This document shows, in pieces, positions 22,244 through 33,631 of a DNA stretch of 64,000 nucleotides. Where the stretch lies: positions 1-64,000 of the forward strand of contig NHNV01000031.1 in assembly GCA_002785995.1 (NCBI GenBank), read 5' to 3'. This DNA is from Mycosphaerelloides madeirae. Its lineage: Eukaryota; Ascomycota; Dothideomycetes; Mycosphaerellales; Mycosphaerellaceae. The notes below the pieces were generated by a model that saw nothing but the letters and a program-made list of their open reading frames with translations, had not been told where the DNA came from and did not search any database. The position numbers were made by a program, and so were the translations under genes. Every line of letters begins with the position of its first letter. Position 1 is the first letter of the stretch.

Positions 22244-23236
22244 GACAGCCCAACATGCAGTGGCGTGGTTGTTGAACCTTGGCACTTTCTGCAGGGCTGC
22301 AGATGCCACCCTCTCCAGAGCCCTGCGAGTCTATAGACGAACCGTGAAGACGGGTTGATCGTAGTCTTCCCGCGAGATAACAAGGTCCCTCCGAGCACTA
22401 GATGGTGGGCAAACAGCAGGGCATTTACCACTACTCTTTTCTTGACTCATAAACGAGTGTTGAATTGAACTTCTTGGAACGCCATACAATGAAACAGACC
22501 CGGTTATGTACGGCAACTTCAAAGCAGTAGTAAAAGCTGATCCCCTGGCGCCTCAAGTGGAGTCATGCCACCCGTGTCCCATCGTGCATCAATAGTCAGT
22601 ACAAAGGACAGCGTCATTAGCAGGACGGACCATGTCCGAGTCGACACACCGTAACGCTGACGAGGATAAGAAGCATGCATCTGAATCTTTCCATGTCGCT
22701 ATAACCACACATCCCTGTCTGCTTGATGCATTCGTGACCTCTAAGCTTTTAAGGAAAGGGGAAGTTACGCATGACCCGAGAAAGCTTGCTGGAACCTCTT
22801 GAATACAAAAAGCACGTCTCTCGTCGCTGATTCCAATTCGTCTTTCATTTTCTCAGGGCGGTTGAATTCCATATCGAACAATTTTGGTACGATACGTGGC
22901 GAGTCGCGAGTTCTTTGTTGAAGTCGAAACGTCCTAATATCAGCGCTCTGCATCGCAATAGACTTGACGTTCGGGGAGTCCAGATCTTTTCATCGCCGGG
23001 GAGCGCATCGAAGTGGCCTCTTGTGTCGAAATTGCACAGCCAGAGTGTTCCGGATATTTGAGAACGCCAGCCGGAACAATTCCACGGACAGCCTGGTCTT
23101 CTCCGGAAGCATAAACCGGAGACCAAGACCGAGGCCGAGACCTTCAGTTTGAAGGTCGCAGGACTACTGGAACCACCAACTCTTCACCACTCTCAAAGAC
23201 TCTCGAATCTATCCATCGTCCTACTTCGCCACAGAG

Positions 23237-23467
23237 ATGTGCTTCCTCACGCTGCTCACCTGGCAAACCTGCGGCCACCACACCACAATGACGGAGCCTT
23301 GCGCCCTCGCACAAGCCCGTATTCCACCCGCTCTATGCACATCCGTGCACGCGCCCAAAGCAACATCCCTACCGGGTTACTGCCCAGATCAGATCAAGCA
23401 CCCGCAATCGCAGTCGCAGCAGAGACCGACGGCGCATGTGCAGACGTACGGGGTTGGAAGGGTTTGA
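23237..23467 (+). CDS. Small Cys/His-containing protein of unknown function
   Basis: A 76-residue frame starting MCFLTLLTWQTCGHHTT. The opening MCxxxxxxxxxCGH, a central PCALAQ and a later GYCPDQ resemble a group of small proteins common in Dothideomycete genomes, where Cys and His pairs suggest a small metal-binding fold. No signal peptide. Resemblance is by pattern only, and function is unknown. Another frame (23149-23532) overlaps but looks less like protein. Confidence 0.4.
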   Translation: MCFLTLLTWQTCGHHTTMTEPCALAQARIPPALCTSVHAPKATSLPGYCPDQIKHPQSQSQQRPTAHVQTYGVGRV

Positions 23468-23982
23468 GTGGTGGGCAGCTGAAGGAGACGAACGGCGGAT
23501 TGGGAGTTTGTTGTTTTGGCCTCTCGTCGTAGTCGCTCTACATGTTGGTGGGGATTTGGGCGGGATAGTACATCTTTTGAGGAGTGGAGGTTGTACGGGT
23601 CAATTATTGATCGTATGCCCGAAATCTATGCATCATGGAGTAGCAAGAGCTTTCGTCGTACTGGAGGAGCAGCGTTTGTTTGTTGCAAATCATCGGCTTC
23701 TACTAGCCTCAGAAGCGTTGAGTGTTGAAGTAGTCCGCGGTGTCGATACTGTAAATTTGACGTCGTGGCAACTTCATGCACGTGTCTGCAGGATGCATGA
23801 AATGTGTCCAGCCATTGAAATCATGCCGAGATCTCCAGGGCTGATTTGGTGGTTCATGGCTGTGAATCCGTCCGCTGTGTGACAGCATCGAAAGTGGATC
23901 CTCAGTTGATCTTGTCTGTTTCGCTCTTGACCATTAGAATGATCTGACCAGAAGGAAACTCAACTTCCAGGACCAAGGCAGA
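23468..23982. other. Intergenic, convergent with the Zn2Cys6 gene
   Basis: No supported gene. A frame over 23436-23882 has no recognisable domain. Confidence 0.45.
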
Positions 23983-25272
23983 TCAGTCGGCAGCGATCAT
24001 CTCAAGCGGCCAGGTCATAAGGCTTAGCCACTCTTCTGGAAGTATTCTCCGAATGGCGTAAATCTCACGCTTCGCAGTCGTCCGATCTCCAGAATTGCCC
24101 AGATATTGCAGGGCGTCTGTTTGAGCAACTACAGCAAAGAAATATGCGAGTATGACCAGTGCTCGCGGTCGACCTTCGCTCACAAAGTCGACGAACTTCC
24201 TGGCGACCATGAACGGGAACATACAGATCCATCGAAGGTTGATATCTGGCGCCTCTCCAATGGAGATGGATTGTCGGAAGGAACAAATGTAGCTGAGTGC
24301 TGCTTCGTAGCTTTCAATTGTCTCGGCGTCCCATTTGTCTGTGGACGGGAGATCTCTATTTAACACGGCTCCAAACTCCTGTCGCATTTCCGCACTTAGG
24401 ACTGGTTCTGCTTGCCAGATGGATGCCGTATGCTCCATCAAGACTTTGAGACCAGTGCCGTCCGCGACAGTTTCTGGCGGCGGCATGACAGTAAAAGCGC
24501 CACGTCCGACTTCTAACCAGTCGAGTGGCGGAGTGTACGGTTCAAGCGGTCGTTCCTGAAGCATAGCTAGGGCATTCATGGCGATGAGAAGAGCGGCAAA
24601 GGCGACAGCATCGGTATCTGAGCCCGCAAGATTGGTGATAGCAGCTCTCTGTTCTCGAAGCGCCCAGACCCAGTAGTTTTCACGCGCCTGGAAGAGTGCG
24701 GCATCAGTGGCGCCTCGTCCGATCAGATGAGTGGCTGTCATGGAAAACATGGCATAAAGCACATTTTTATGGTTCAGGGCCACCTGCGGCACTTCGCCAT
24801 ACCAAAGCTCCTTCCACTCGGGCGGAGAGGTGATGCCAAAGGACCTGGAGACTTGGAGCATCCAGTGATGGAGAAGACGAAGTTCCATGTACCGGCGCTG
24901 CTCAGACTCGTCACTTAGGGAGTCTTGCGGAGCGGGCCGGGCGGGGAAGGTCATGGTGTTGAAATCGCCATTTGGCGCGGTAGGAGGGCTGCCCTGGTGA
25001 GAGCCCGGTGAGTTTTTGATAGTAGGTGTTGATGCCGTATCTGCTGGCTGGGACTTGGGACGACTGCGCGAAGTGGGTTCGTAAGGGGCGTAGGAGCACT
25101 CGAGGCCAAGACGAGCGCAGGAGCCGCATTCAGGGGTGACCTCGTCGCATTTGACGCGCCTGGCCTTGCAAGTCTGGCAGCCCTTCCTGGACTTTTTGTG
25201 ACCGACCTTGGGAGCGCGGATACTGGGACGGCGGTTGCTTGCATCGTTGGTGTCTTTGATGTCGGACGACAT
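23983..25272 (-). CDS. Zn(2)-Cys(6) fungal transcription factor
   Basis: A 429-residue regulator. A basic N-terminus leads to a complete binuclear zinc cluster with Cys at residues 32, 35, 42, 49, 52 and 59 (CQTCKARRVKC, then CGSCARLGLEC). A Pro/Ser/Thr-rich linker follows, then a helical middle region beginning ELRLLHHWMLQVSRSFG, like the C-terminal domains of sterol-uptake-control (Upc2-like) and related Zn2Cys6 proteins. No intron is needed. The target genes are unknown. The gene is divergent from stu2, with 1.46 kb between them. Confidence 0.9.
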   Translation of the reverse strand: MSSDIKDTNDASNRRPSIRAPKVGHKKSRKGCQTCKARRVKCDEVTPECGSCARLGLECSYAPYEPTSRSRPKSQPADTASTPTIKNSPGSHQGSPPTAPNGDFNTMTFPARPAPQDSLSDESEQRRYMELRLLHHWMLQVSRSFGITSPPEWKELWYGEVPQVALNHKNVLYAMFSMTATHLIGRGATDAALFQARENYWVWALREQRAAITNLAGSDTDAVAFAALLIAMNALAMLQERPLEPYTPPLDWLEVGRGAFTVMPPPETVADGTGLKVLMEHTASIWQAEPVLSAEMRQEFGAVLNRDLPSTDKWDAETIESYEAALSYICSFRQSISIGEAPDINLRWICMFPFMVARKFVDFVSEGRPRALVILAYFFAVVAQTDALQYLGNSGDRTTAKREIYAIRRILPEEWLSLMTWPLEMIAAD

Positions 25273-26730
25273 AGCGGGCAGCGGGCGATTTCAGGCTGCA
25301 GGACGGGGAGAGAAGATCGACGACAGCGTGAGCTTTCTGCCTGAGCCCATGTATTTCATGTTGCGGTCCTTAAGTGGCTGCCTGGGGCATGGTCCTCGAT
25401 GTTTCGGGTAGAGTTAATAGCAAGATACTGTCCGTTGTTGATAGAAATGCTGTATGATTGAGGACGGGGCGGGCGAGCAGTGGGAGATTATGTCGTGTAC
25501 CAATTTCCAATCAGTTGGGCTCACGGGAATCGCTCGGGTGAGGATAAAGTTTGACAGCTGCAAGCGTGATTCCGCTGAGTAAGCGCTGCTGTCATTGCCC
25601 TTGATTTCGGCGCCTCCTTCCTCTCTTCCTCCTTACTCCATCATCAAATTCACTTCCAGCAACGCATTTCAAGGCTTACTCGATATCAGTTGCGTCGTAA
25701 CGACTTCGCAAACGCAGCTGAAGGAAGAAAGAGCGATGCTCAACGATCTGTTTCTGTCTCCAAAGACGACTCTTGACTTGCACCATTCTCCGCATCGCCC
25801 CGTACAAATGAGGCTACCCTCGAGGCAGAACGACCACCGATTGTGGCTGCGATAATGATGCTGACACGGAGATTGGCCGTCGATATCGACTTCCACCCTC
25901 TAGTTAGTCGCGTCAATCCCCGGCATTGATTATGTCCGAGTCTGTTGTTGACGCGTTGGTACAGCTCGTACGGGCTCCTTCGTTCGCACTACAAGTTGGG
26001 ATAGGTATCCCGATCAGATATGAAACAGATATTATTGCGTTGATATGAAGCGTGCATACTTGACCGTGACCATGGCCTGGCGTTACTTCTTTGGTTCGGC
26101 CAAAGATGAGAACTTGACAGTGGAGTAGTAGACATGCTCATCCGAGTCCTGCAGATTCAATAGGACTGCTCGCATCGTTATGCCTCGAGATGAATGTTCG
26201 AATTGACGCAGACACGTGAAAAAGCGGGAAAACCCGGGCGCCACCTTCCTGAAGAGCGCGTACTAGGTGTAAGGCGGGGCGCTGTTAAGGGTAAACAACC
26301 TCTTGCCCTGACAACGAAGTCGGGAAAGGAAATTGTGCACAACGCCATTCACCCTTCGCCGCGCATAATCCACCCACATCGTCTATCCAACGTGACGCTG
26401 CCACTCCTGACGAGTGCAGCACTACACCGGGCTGGTGCTTCCCCTACGACAACACCCTCCGCGACGACATCACGGCGCCCACCGCTCAATTTCGCAGCAA
26501 GCAGCCCGCCTCGGTCCTATGAGACACACCCTGGACCACTCAACAAGCTTCTAGTATCGCACATCCACCCCACAGACCGCACGCAGCATTGGCTAGCACC
26601 AGATCGCTGGGCCAACACTGCTGCCTGAGAGAAACACCGCTGCAAGAAACATCACCCTCCAACACACGACACACCTCGACCACCACGTGCCAAACCATCG
26701 CTCTCTCCTACCACCACATCCACCGGTAGC
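25273..26730. other. Divergent promoter region of the Zn2Cys6 gene and stu2
   Basis: No coding frame with domain support. The last 400 bp before 26731 are C/A-rich (CACAC, CCACC), typical of fungal 5' leaders, and an open frame at 26194-26628 there has no domain. Confidence 0.45.
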
Positions 26731-29385
26731 ATGGCCGACGATCCTGAGGAGTGGGCGAAGCTATCGCTAGCAGACCAATTCGCACACAAGAACTGGAAGG
26801 CGCGAAAAGGCGGCTACGAGACTGCAACGAAGGAGTTCAAAGTCGCTCAGCCTACAGCCCCGATTGTGCGCGAATTCACTCTCGACAGTAACTTGTGGAA
26901 GTCGGCTGTCGGCGATTCAAACGTCGCAGCGCAACAAGAAGCTCTCAACGCATACAATGCCTTCCTCGACGCCGCAGGCACCGAAGGCGCGCGGAGAACA
27001 CGAGGAACCACCGTCGCTCCAGTAGTTGAAAAGGGTCTGACTGGACGGCCAGCAGCCAAGGCTGCGGCGCAAGAGACGTTGTTACTGCTCATTGAGCTGG
27101 ACAAGGCCGATCCCATCATCGAAGACTTGCTTGGTTTCCTCTCACACAAACAGCCCAAGATCATCGCGGCGACACTCGAAATGCTGACCAACATCATGCA
27201 TGCCTACGGTTGCAAGACTGTCGAGCCTAAGCCGGTCCTCAAAGCATTACCCAAGGTTTTCGGACACGCAGACAAGAACGTTAGGGCACAGGCACAGAGT
27301 CTGACGGTGGAACTGTACAGATGGCTGCGAGAAGCCATGAAGCCACTGTTCTGGGGTGAGCTGAAAGACGTGCAGCAGAAAGACTTGGAAAAGCTGTTCG
27401 AGCAAGTCAAGGCAGAGCCGGCTGCGAAGCAAGAGAGATTACTGCGGTCACAACAAGCAGCCAAGGAACGCGCTGCTGAGGTGGTGGATGACGGTATGGA
27501 TGGTGAAGACGACGGCGAAGACGGCGCTGACATTGACCTGGAGCCCGAATTCGAGGCGGTCGACGTGTTCCCCAAGGTACCTAAAGACTTCAACGACCGC
27601 CTTGCGAGCACGAAATGGAAGGATCGAAAAGAAGCTCTCGACGAAGTCTTTGCAGCAGTCAACGTACCTGCTATTCAGGAAGGACCGTTTGACGACGTTA
27701 TTCGGGGCTGCGCGAAGAGCATGAAGGATGCGAACATTGCTGTTGTCACCATCGCCGCGAACGTCATCGAATGCATTGCCAAGGGTCTTAGAAAGAGCTT
27801 CTCAAGGTACCGTAGCACGATTCTCGGGTCCATGCTTGAGCGGTTCAAGGAGAAGAAGGCTTCAGTGACGGACGCCATTGGTGCTGCTTGTGATGCAGTC
27901 TTCTCAGCCACCGGACTCGGCGACATTCAGGCGGACGTACTCGAAGCCTTGAAGAGCAAGAACCCACAGGTGAAGGAGAACTCGGCGAAGTTTCTTGCGC
28001 GAAGTCTTAAAACCGCTCGCGACGCGCCCTCGATGGAGCAGACGAAGGAGATCTCGGAGGCTGCCAAGAGGCTGCTCACTGAGAGCGCGGCTCCTCTACG
28101 TGATGTGGGCTCAGAGATCATCGGTGTCCTCTGGAAGATCATGGGCGATCGGAATATGCTCGCGCACATAGAAGGCCTGGACGAGATTCGAAAGACCAAG
28201 ATCACCGAGTTCCGTGACGCGGCAGAGGTCAAGGCGAAGTGGAAACCAAAGGCAGCACCCCCAGCTAAAGCAGCTGCAACTCCAGCCGGAAGAAAGCCTG
28301 CGCTTGGATCAAAGCGTCCCGGCACTGTCAAGAAAGCACCGCCCCTGAAAGCAGCATCGCCTCCTCCCATCGAAGACGCACCATTGCAACCTAGACCCAC
28401 GAGCAGACCTGGTGTCAAGCCACCCGGTGGACTTCGAGCACCTGGCACCGGGCTCAAGGCACCTGGCAGTGGCCTCGTCAAGCCAGGTGGTCTGAAGACA
28501 CCATCTGTTTTGACGACAAGCACCGCATCCCCAAAGCGACAAGGTATGGTTTTGGACGATGGACTGGTCGCGCCCGCAACACCCAAGCTAAGCACTGGTC
28601 GAGGGTTGGCAGGCAGACCAATCGGCAAGCCAGCTGCGGCGGTATCACCACCTCCCGCACCGCGAGAAGACACAGCATCTAGCGCGTTGAGTGCGATAGA
28701 GAGACAAGAGCTGCGAGACCTCCGCTCGGAAGTCGATGTGGTGAGGGAGCAAGCTTCTGCTCTGCGCAACGACAAACTGCGGCTCACTTCGCAAGTCAAC
28801 GAACTCCAAAACCAGAACGCACAATTGATTGAAGACCACACCAGAGACGTCCTGCAGATCAAAGCAAAGGAGACGCAACTGGTCCGCGCACGATCCGACG
28901 CTGAAGCAGCCGAAGACCGCGCAAGCTCGCTGGCAAAGGAGATCGACAGACTCAAGCGTGAGATCAGCCGTTTGGGACGATCGCAGGCCGGTAGAGACAG
29001 CCCGATCGATAATTTCAACGGCCCAGTCTCACCACGACCCTCATACGGCGCCACGAGGAACTACAATGTGCCTTCAGCACGCGCGTACGGATCGATCGAC
29101 GGATTTGATGGTGCAGGTAAGGAGAACCAAGACATGCCGGCCTCGAATGGTAAACTGAGGGGTCTAGTTGGCCGATCTGGAAGCTTGTCTTCCCGACCGA
29201 TGAGCAACGGCGACGGTTCTGGCCGCGCCACGCCCGTCGACGACGGCGGTTTCCAGGGTAATCGCAGCGCCGGCGAAGGCCAGGAGAGTTGGAGGAGAGC
29301 TGCGGAGGTAACGCAGAACCTGAAGGCGCGAATTGAGCAGATGAAGGTGAGATACCAAATCCCCAAACCCGACAGAGGGTACTGA
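26731..29385 (+). CDS. stu2: XMAP215/Dis1-family microtubule polymerase (Stu2/Alp14/AlpA)
   Basis: An 884-residue single-exon protein. Members bind tubulin through TOG domains and speed microtubule growth at plus ends, spindle poles and kinetochores. TOG1 occupies roughly residues 1-240 (start MADDPEEWAKLSLADQF, HEAT motif FLSHKQPKIIAATLEMLTNI). An acidic linker (DDGMDGEDDGEDGADIDLE) follows. TOG2 spans about 285-510 (DRLASTKWKDRKEALDEVF, ending at LDEIRKTKITEFRDAAEVKA). Then comes a basic Pro/Ala/Gly-rich region (about 510-640), a coiled coil (about 655-755, from RQELRDLRSEVDVVREQAS) for dimerisation, and a C-terminal tail ending with NLKARIEQMKVRYQIPK. Two TOG domains plus a coiled coil is the normal fungal layout. 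Confidence 0.95.
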   Translation: MADDPEEWAKLSLADQFAHKNWKARKGGYETATKEFKVAQPTAPIVREFTLDSNLWKSAVGDSNVAAQQEALNAYNAFLDAAGTEGARRTRGTTVAPVVEKGLTGRPAAKAAAQETLLLLIELDKADPIIEDLLGFLSHKQPKIIAATLEMLTNIMHAYGCKTVEPKPVLKALPKVFGHADKNVRAQAQSLTVELYRWLREAMKPLFWGELKDVQQKDLEKLFEQVKAEPAAKQERLLRSQQAAKERAAEVVDDGMDGEDDGEDGADIDLEPEFEAVDVFPKVPKDFNDRLASTKWKDRKEALDEVFAAVNVPAIQEGPFDDVIRGCAKSMKDANIAVVTIAANVIECIAKGLRKSFSRYRSTILGSMLERFKEKKASVTDAIGAACDAVFSATGLGDIQADVLEALKSKNPQVKENSAKFLARSLKTARDAPSMEQTKEISEAAKRLLTESAAPLRDVGSEIIGVLWKIMGDRNMLAHIEGLDEIRKTKITEFRDAAEVKAKWKPKAAPPAKAAATPAGRKPALGSKRPGTVKKAPPLKAASPPPIEDAPLQPRPTSRPGVKPPGGLRAPGTGLKAPGSGLVKPGGLKTPSVLTTSTASPKRQGMVLDDGLVAPATPKLSTGRGLAGRPIGKPAAAVSPPPAPREDTASSALSAIERQELRDLRSEVDVVREQASALRNDKLRLTSQVNELQNQNAQLIEDHTRDVLQIKAKETQLVRARSDAEAAEDRASSLAKEIDRLKREISRLGRSQAGRDSPIDNFNGPVSPRPSYGATRNYNVPSARAYGSIDGFDGAGKENQDMPASNGKLRGLVGRSGSLSSRPMSNGDGSGRATPVDDGGFQGNRSAGEGQESWRRAAEVTQNLKARIEQMKVRYQIPKPDRGY

Positions 29386-30195
29386 TAGAAGCTTGCGACA
29401 GGCGAGGCAGAATCTTGGTCGAGGCCAATAACGTCTGCCTGCGATGATGCTTAATTTTCGCTTTTCACACACTTCTGGATCGACGACTCGATGGATGGAT
29501 GAATGACACGGAACATGATGGCTCTTCTCACAAGCAAGCAAGCAGGATAGGGATTTTCGGAAGGAGCTGGGCGTTTACGGATGAAGGTGGGTGGGCTGGC
29601 TGCCACCACTTCTGGGTATATGCTGTTGCTTCTTGCTCGATACCACTTTTTTTCTTGGAGCATGGGCTCGCTGTTTGTTAAAAAGAGAAGGCGGACAAAA
29701 TTTCGTACAGGATTGTTCATATCTCCAATCTTCTCAGACTACTGCCCGTTTCCCAGATTGCGAAGTCCGACTCTCGTACGCTCTGCCGGACATATCTCCA
29801 GCCTTGGTCATGTTGGTCGTCTGGAAATTGGCGCTAAGAGGAGGAGTAGTTAGGGCTTCGGCTCAAAATTGCCGACTCCATGTGCCTTTCGCACGCCTTT
29901 GCTTCTGGACTGCGCGTCAAAGTTGGAGCTAACATGATGTTAACGGTGATGAGGTGCTTCGATTGGGATTTCGTAGTCGCTTGGCTGTTCCCGGTGGATG
30001 CGAGACTACACGCGGTCAAGCCAAATTTTGTGGGTGCCCCGGATATTGTTTGACCTCGCAAGCCAGTGGCTGTCTGGGGTAGAGAGGGGAGTGGGCATAT
30101 TAGATGGGCGCTTGGGGAGGGTCTTGGGTAGGGTTTATCGGACCGCTTCTCTCCTCATCTTCTTTTTTTTGTCTTCTGACTAGGTAGCTAATGAG
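29386..30195. other. Intergenic, tandem genes
   Basis: T-rich patches at 29646-29655 and 30160-30174 and a CAAGCAAGCAAGCA run near 29534. No gene recognised. It contains the stu2 3' end and the promoter of the MFS gene. Confidence 0.5.
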
Positions 30196-32015
30196 ATGTC
30201 GGGATTGAAGTATGCCTTCTCGCTGTCGAAGCTGGAGGTTCGAGAGGCGGAGCCACCTGGCACGGTGAGGTTGATCGGTAAGTTAGAAACATCCCCTTTC
30301 CTCTCACATCAGAAGTAACGATGAGTTGATGACCTGCGAAGAACACGAAAACCACGACCACATCCACCTCGCCCCCCTCCCCTCCCATTCCCCCGCCGAC
30401 CCCCTCAACTGGCCCCAATGGCGCAAACAAATCGTCCTCCTGCTCATGTCCCTCTACTGCGGCGCCGTCAATTTCGGCAGCGCAGGCGTCGCACCCGCAC
30501 TTCAACTCATGGCGCACCAAATCACCCCCCCTCAATCCTTCTCTACCCTCTCGCACCTCATCGCCGTCAACGTCCTCATGATCGGACTCTCGAATATTAT
30601 TTGGGTGCCTTTGGGGAATACGTTTGGGAGGAGGATCGTGCTGATTATAGCGATGGGCATTGCGGTGCTGGCGAGTATGTGGTGTGGACTGGCGGGGAGT
30701 TTCGGGAGTTTACTTGCGGCGAGGGCGGTGCAGGGGTTTGGGTTTGGGCCTGCGGATAGTTTAGCGGCGAATGTGGTGGGGGAGATGTTTTTTGTGCACG
30801 AGAGGGGGAGGGCGATGGTATGTTATTATCCTTCTTTTACTTCGTTTTGGTTTGGTGTTGACGAACCTGTGCACCAGGCCGTTTACACGATCTTCCTCGC
30901 CGGAGGCAGTTTCATCGGCGGGCTCGGGGGCGGGTACATCGCTGCTGACCTTGGATATAAGTATATCTTCTGGATCACGACGGCTGTGCTTGGGGCCGTC
31001 TTCCTAGGACAATGCTTGCTGGTGCCAGAGACGGGTTTCGATCGGGATGCACAATTCGAAAAGGAGAGAACGGCTTTGGCGCTCTCGGGCGAGGCTTTCA
31101 CGGACGAGAAGACGAATGTCGAGATGATCGAGCGCACCATTTCCGGTCGACCACAAGTTCATGGGTCTTTTACATTTGCGGAGAGCTTGAAGGTTGGTGT
31201 TTGGGGAGGTGATCTGCTGAAGAATTTCTTCGCGCCGTGGTTGTCGTTGGCTTTTCCTGGAACTTGGATTGTCATGTTACAGTACGTCTCCCTCCTTCCT
31301 CCTATTCTTCCGAATTCTAACATACCACAGCTACGGCGGCCTCCTCGGCGGCGTCGTAACAATCTCCACCATCGGCCCGCAACTCCTCGCTCAACCGCCC
31401 TACCTCTGGGGCAACAACGTCGGTCTCCTAAATATCGGCGGCCTCATCGGCACCCTCCTCGGCGGCCTCCTCAACTTTCTCGTCATCGACCGCATCACAA
31501 CTTTCTTCGCCAAGCGGTCTTCACACGGTCTCGCAGAGCCTGAGAGTCGACTCCCCGCCATGTTTCCGGCGCTTTTCTTGGCTACGACGGGCATCTGGAC
31601 GTTTGGCTTCTGTGCGGCAAATCCGAGTCCGACGGGGTGGGCGGGTTTGTGTGTGGGGTTTGGGATGGTGGGATTTGGAATTACGCAGATTCCGAGTGTT
31701 GGGTTCAATTATGTGCGTCTTGCTTCCCTCCCTCTGCTTTTCTCCCGCTCGATACTGACTGTTCGATTGTAGATCATCGACGCCTACCACCCTATCGCCG
31801 CAGACTGCTTCGTCATGACGACTATCGCGAGGTCCGTTGTTTCTTTTGCCTGGACGTACTTCGTCGCGGAGTGGATCGCGAGTGCTGGGCCTGCACTTCC
31901 TTTTGGTATCTTCGGAATGTTGATGGGGGTGTTTGGGTTGCTCACGGTGCCTTTGTGGATGTTTGGGAAGAGGCTGAGGATTGCTACGGCTGCGTATTTG
32001 CCCAGGGAGGAGTGA
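30196..32015 (+). CDS. MFS transporter, DHA1/Hol1-like
   Basis: A membrane carrier predicted at 528 residues. Five exons join in frame: 30196-30277, 30342-30817, 30878-31281, 31331-31712 and 31773-32015. Exon 1 encodes MSGLKYAFSLSKLEVREAEP, a typical N-terminus of this fungal group, leading to HSPADPLNWPQWRK before helix 1. Other landmarks are ARAVQGFGFGPADSLAANVV, VPLGNTFGRR (motif A region) and, in exon 5, AYHPIAADCFVMTTIARS. The first intron uses a GAAG acceptor, chosen because it is the only one that keeps the frame, and is the least certain border. The set resembles the DHA1 subgroup around yeast Hol1 (cation/polyamine uptake); the substrate is not predictable. Confidence 0.85.
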
Positions 32016-33631
32016 GATTCTCCGCCGAAGTCATTTATTGAATACCAACTGCATTGGGTCTTCTCTTTGGCTTTTTATCTCGGACTCGCGGGGGCTTCCC
32101 TTCCTCACGCCTGGCCGGAACTCATTGCCTCTCGCGATAACCAGCTGTTTGTGTAAACGACGAGTCTCCAACAATCATAGATCTACGAAGTGGAAGCGAG
32201 AGGGGGCGTGGTTGTGGGGCTAAACCAAGACGTGAGTGGCCGTTACGAGGTCCCCACGCTCTCTGCCAAGCTTTTCTCGCCCTGGTACTCGATTTGGTGG
32301 TGGAATCGCTAAATTTGAAGGTGCTGGTGGAAGAGGATACCTTGACCGCTCCGAGATGGATCTGCCTGCAGGCCATGAGTAGGTTGGGGCCGTTGGCTCG
32401 GCCCTAAAGATTCCCTAGAGACGAGGCAGCATGTTGGGTCCTTCATCTTCGAACAAAGACTTGCAGATGCGGTTGCGTAGCTCTGGCGGCAGTGAGGCGA
32501 GCTTCAAGTCTTGCTGTGGCTTGGTTGCGGCGTCCACTTGTGCTGAGTATGGGAGGCGGCGTGGCTGTTCATCGGTGATGGGGTTTTAGGAAGGAAACGA
32601 GGAGAAGTACAGGGCGTTCCCGTCGTATGGAGATGACTAAGGCAGAAAGCAGGAAAACGGATGTCGCGGACTTCACTTTGCATCGCGACGACACGTTCCA
32701 TCCTGAGATCCTTTCTTTACCACACGGACAATCTGCCCCCCAGCAGCGCGTATTGAGATGCCGTTCGCAGTGGCAATGCAATGGCGTAGCCGCCCGCTCT
32801 CGAATGCCGGCCCCGATTGTCGCTCCCGAATCCGTACGACCGCTAATCAATCTCCAGGCGTCGTTTGCGCCTGCGACAATACCAGCCAGAGACCGCAGAA
32901 GGAACGTTGAACATGGTAATAAGGAGGTGTACGTCTGGATAACGTACTCGAAGTGCTGGACATTGGGAAATCGTCAAGCTGGAGCGGGAGAAACCACGAT
33001 ATGCCGCATGTCTGCACATCATGTTGTGTCGATCAGCGGGCGTGGACTGGATATGACAGCTGGGGCGAATATGACTTGTTTTGAGTCCTATGTTGCACTC
33101 AAGCTCCGTCTGCAAATCGCATCTCGTGGACACCTGCACCTTCATAAAGCGCCACAGCTGTCAGCTGCTTGCTCGGTCCGCGGAAAGCACCCCGCCGAGA
33201 AGCTTAGCCCTGCATCTGGACATCACCACTGTTTGGGCGCTCGTTTGGCGAACCCTGATTGGAAAATTTGCCGGGAAGATGAGCAGGTGGTGGAGGCAAA
33301 TAAAACCTTCAAGGATGCTCCTCCATCAGAGGTAAGGCTCTTCATCCAATGATGACTTCTTCTCAGACCATCACCAATTCCAATTATTGAGACGGCAACA
33401 ATACCGGCCTGTCTCGCCATTGTCCCACGACGACAATTGCATCTAGTACCAATTGTCATTCACTGAGCAACATCGTATTGCTTTTACGCGCGTGCAGCAA
33501 ACAAAAGCCAGTTAACTGGTGAAGGAAGCTGCTTTCGACTTCTTCTTCTCCTTCAACTCCAAAGCACGCTTTCTGCTTCATCATAGCGACCACACTTTCC
33601 TCGATTCCATCATATCGCAAGCGTCCTCAGC
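32016..33631. other. Intergenic, no gene supported
   Basis: A 241-codon frame (32627-33352) exists, but its composition is irregular and it has no domain, signal or splice support. The last 250 bp before 33632 are CT-rich and look like the promoter and leader of the GH76 gene. Confidence 0.45.

Larger units (their letters stand above)
20027..23236. other. Long gene-poor stretch
   Basis: No coding frame is convincing over 3.2 kb. From about 20390 to 21340 the sequence is AT-richer and lacks long open frames on either strand. Short direct repeats at 20038, 20234 and 22210 are listed separately. No terminal repeats or transposase were seen. Confidence 0.5.

Noticed and set aside
32627..33352. 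241-codon plus-strand open frame
   Set aside because: No domain, irregular composition and no splice or signal support.
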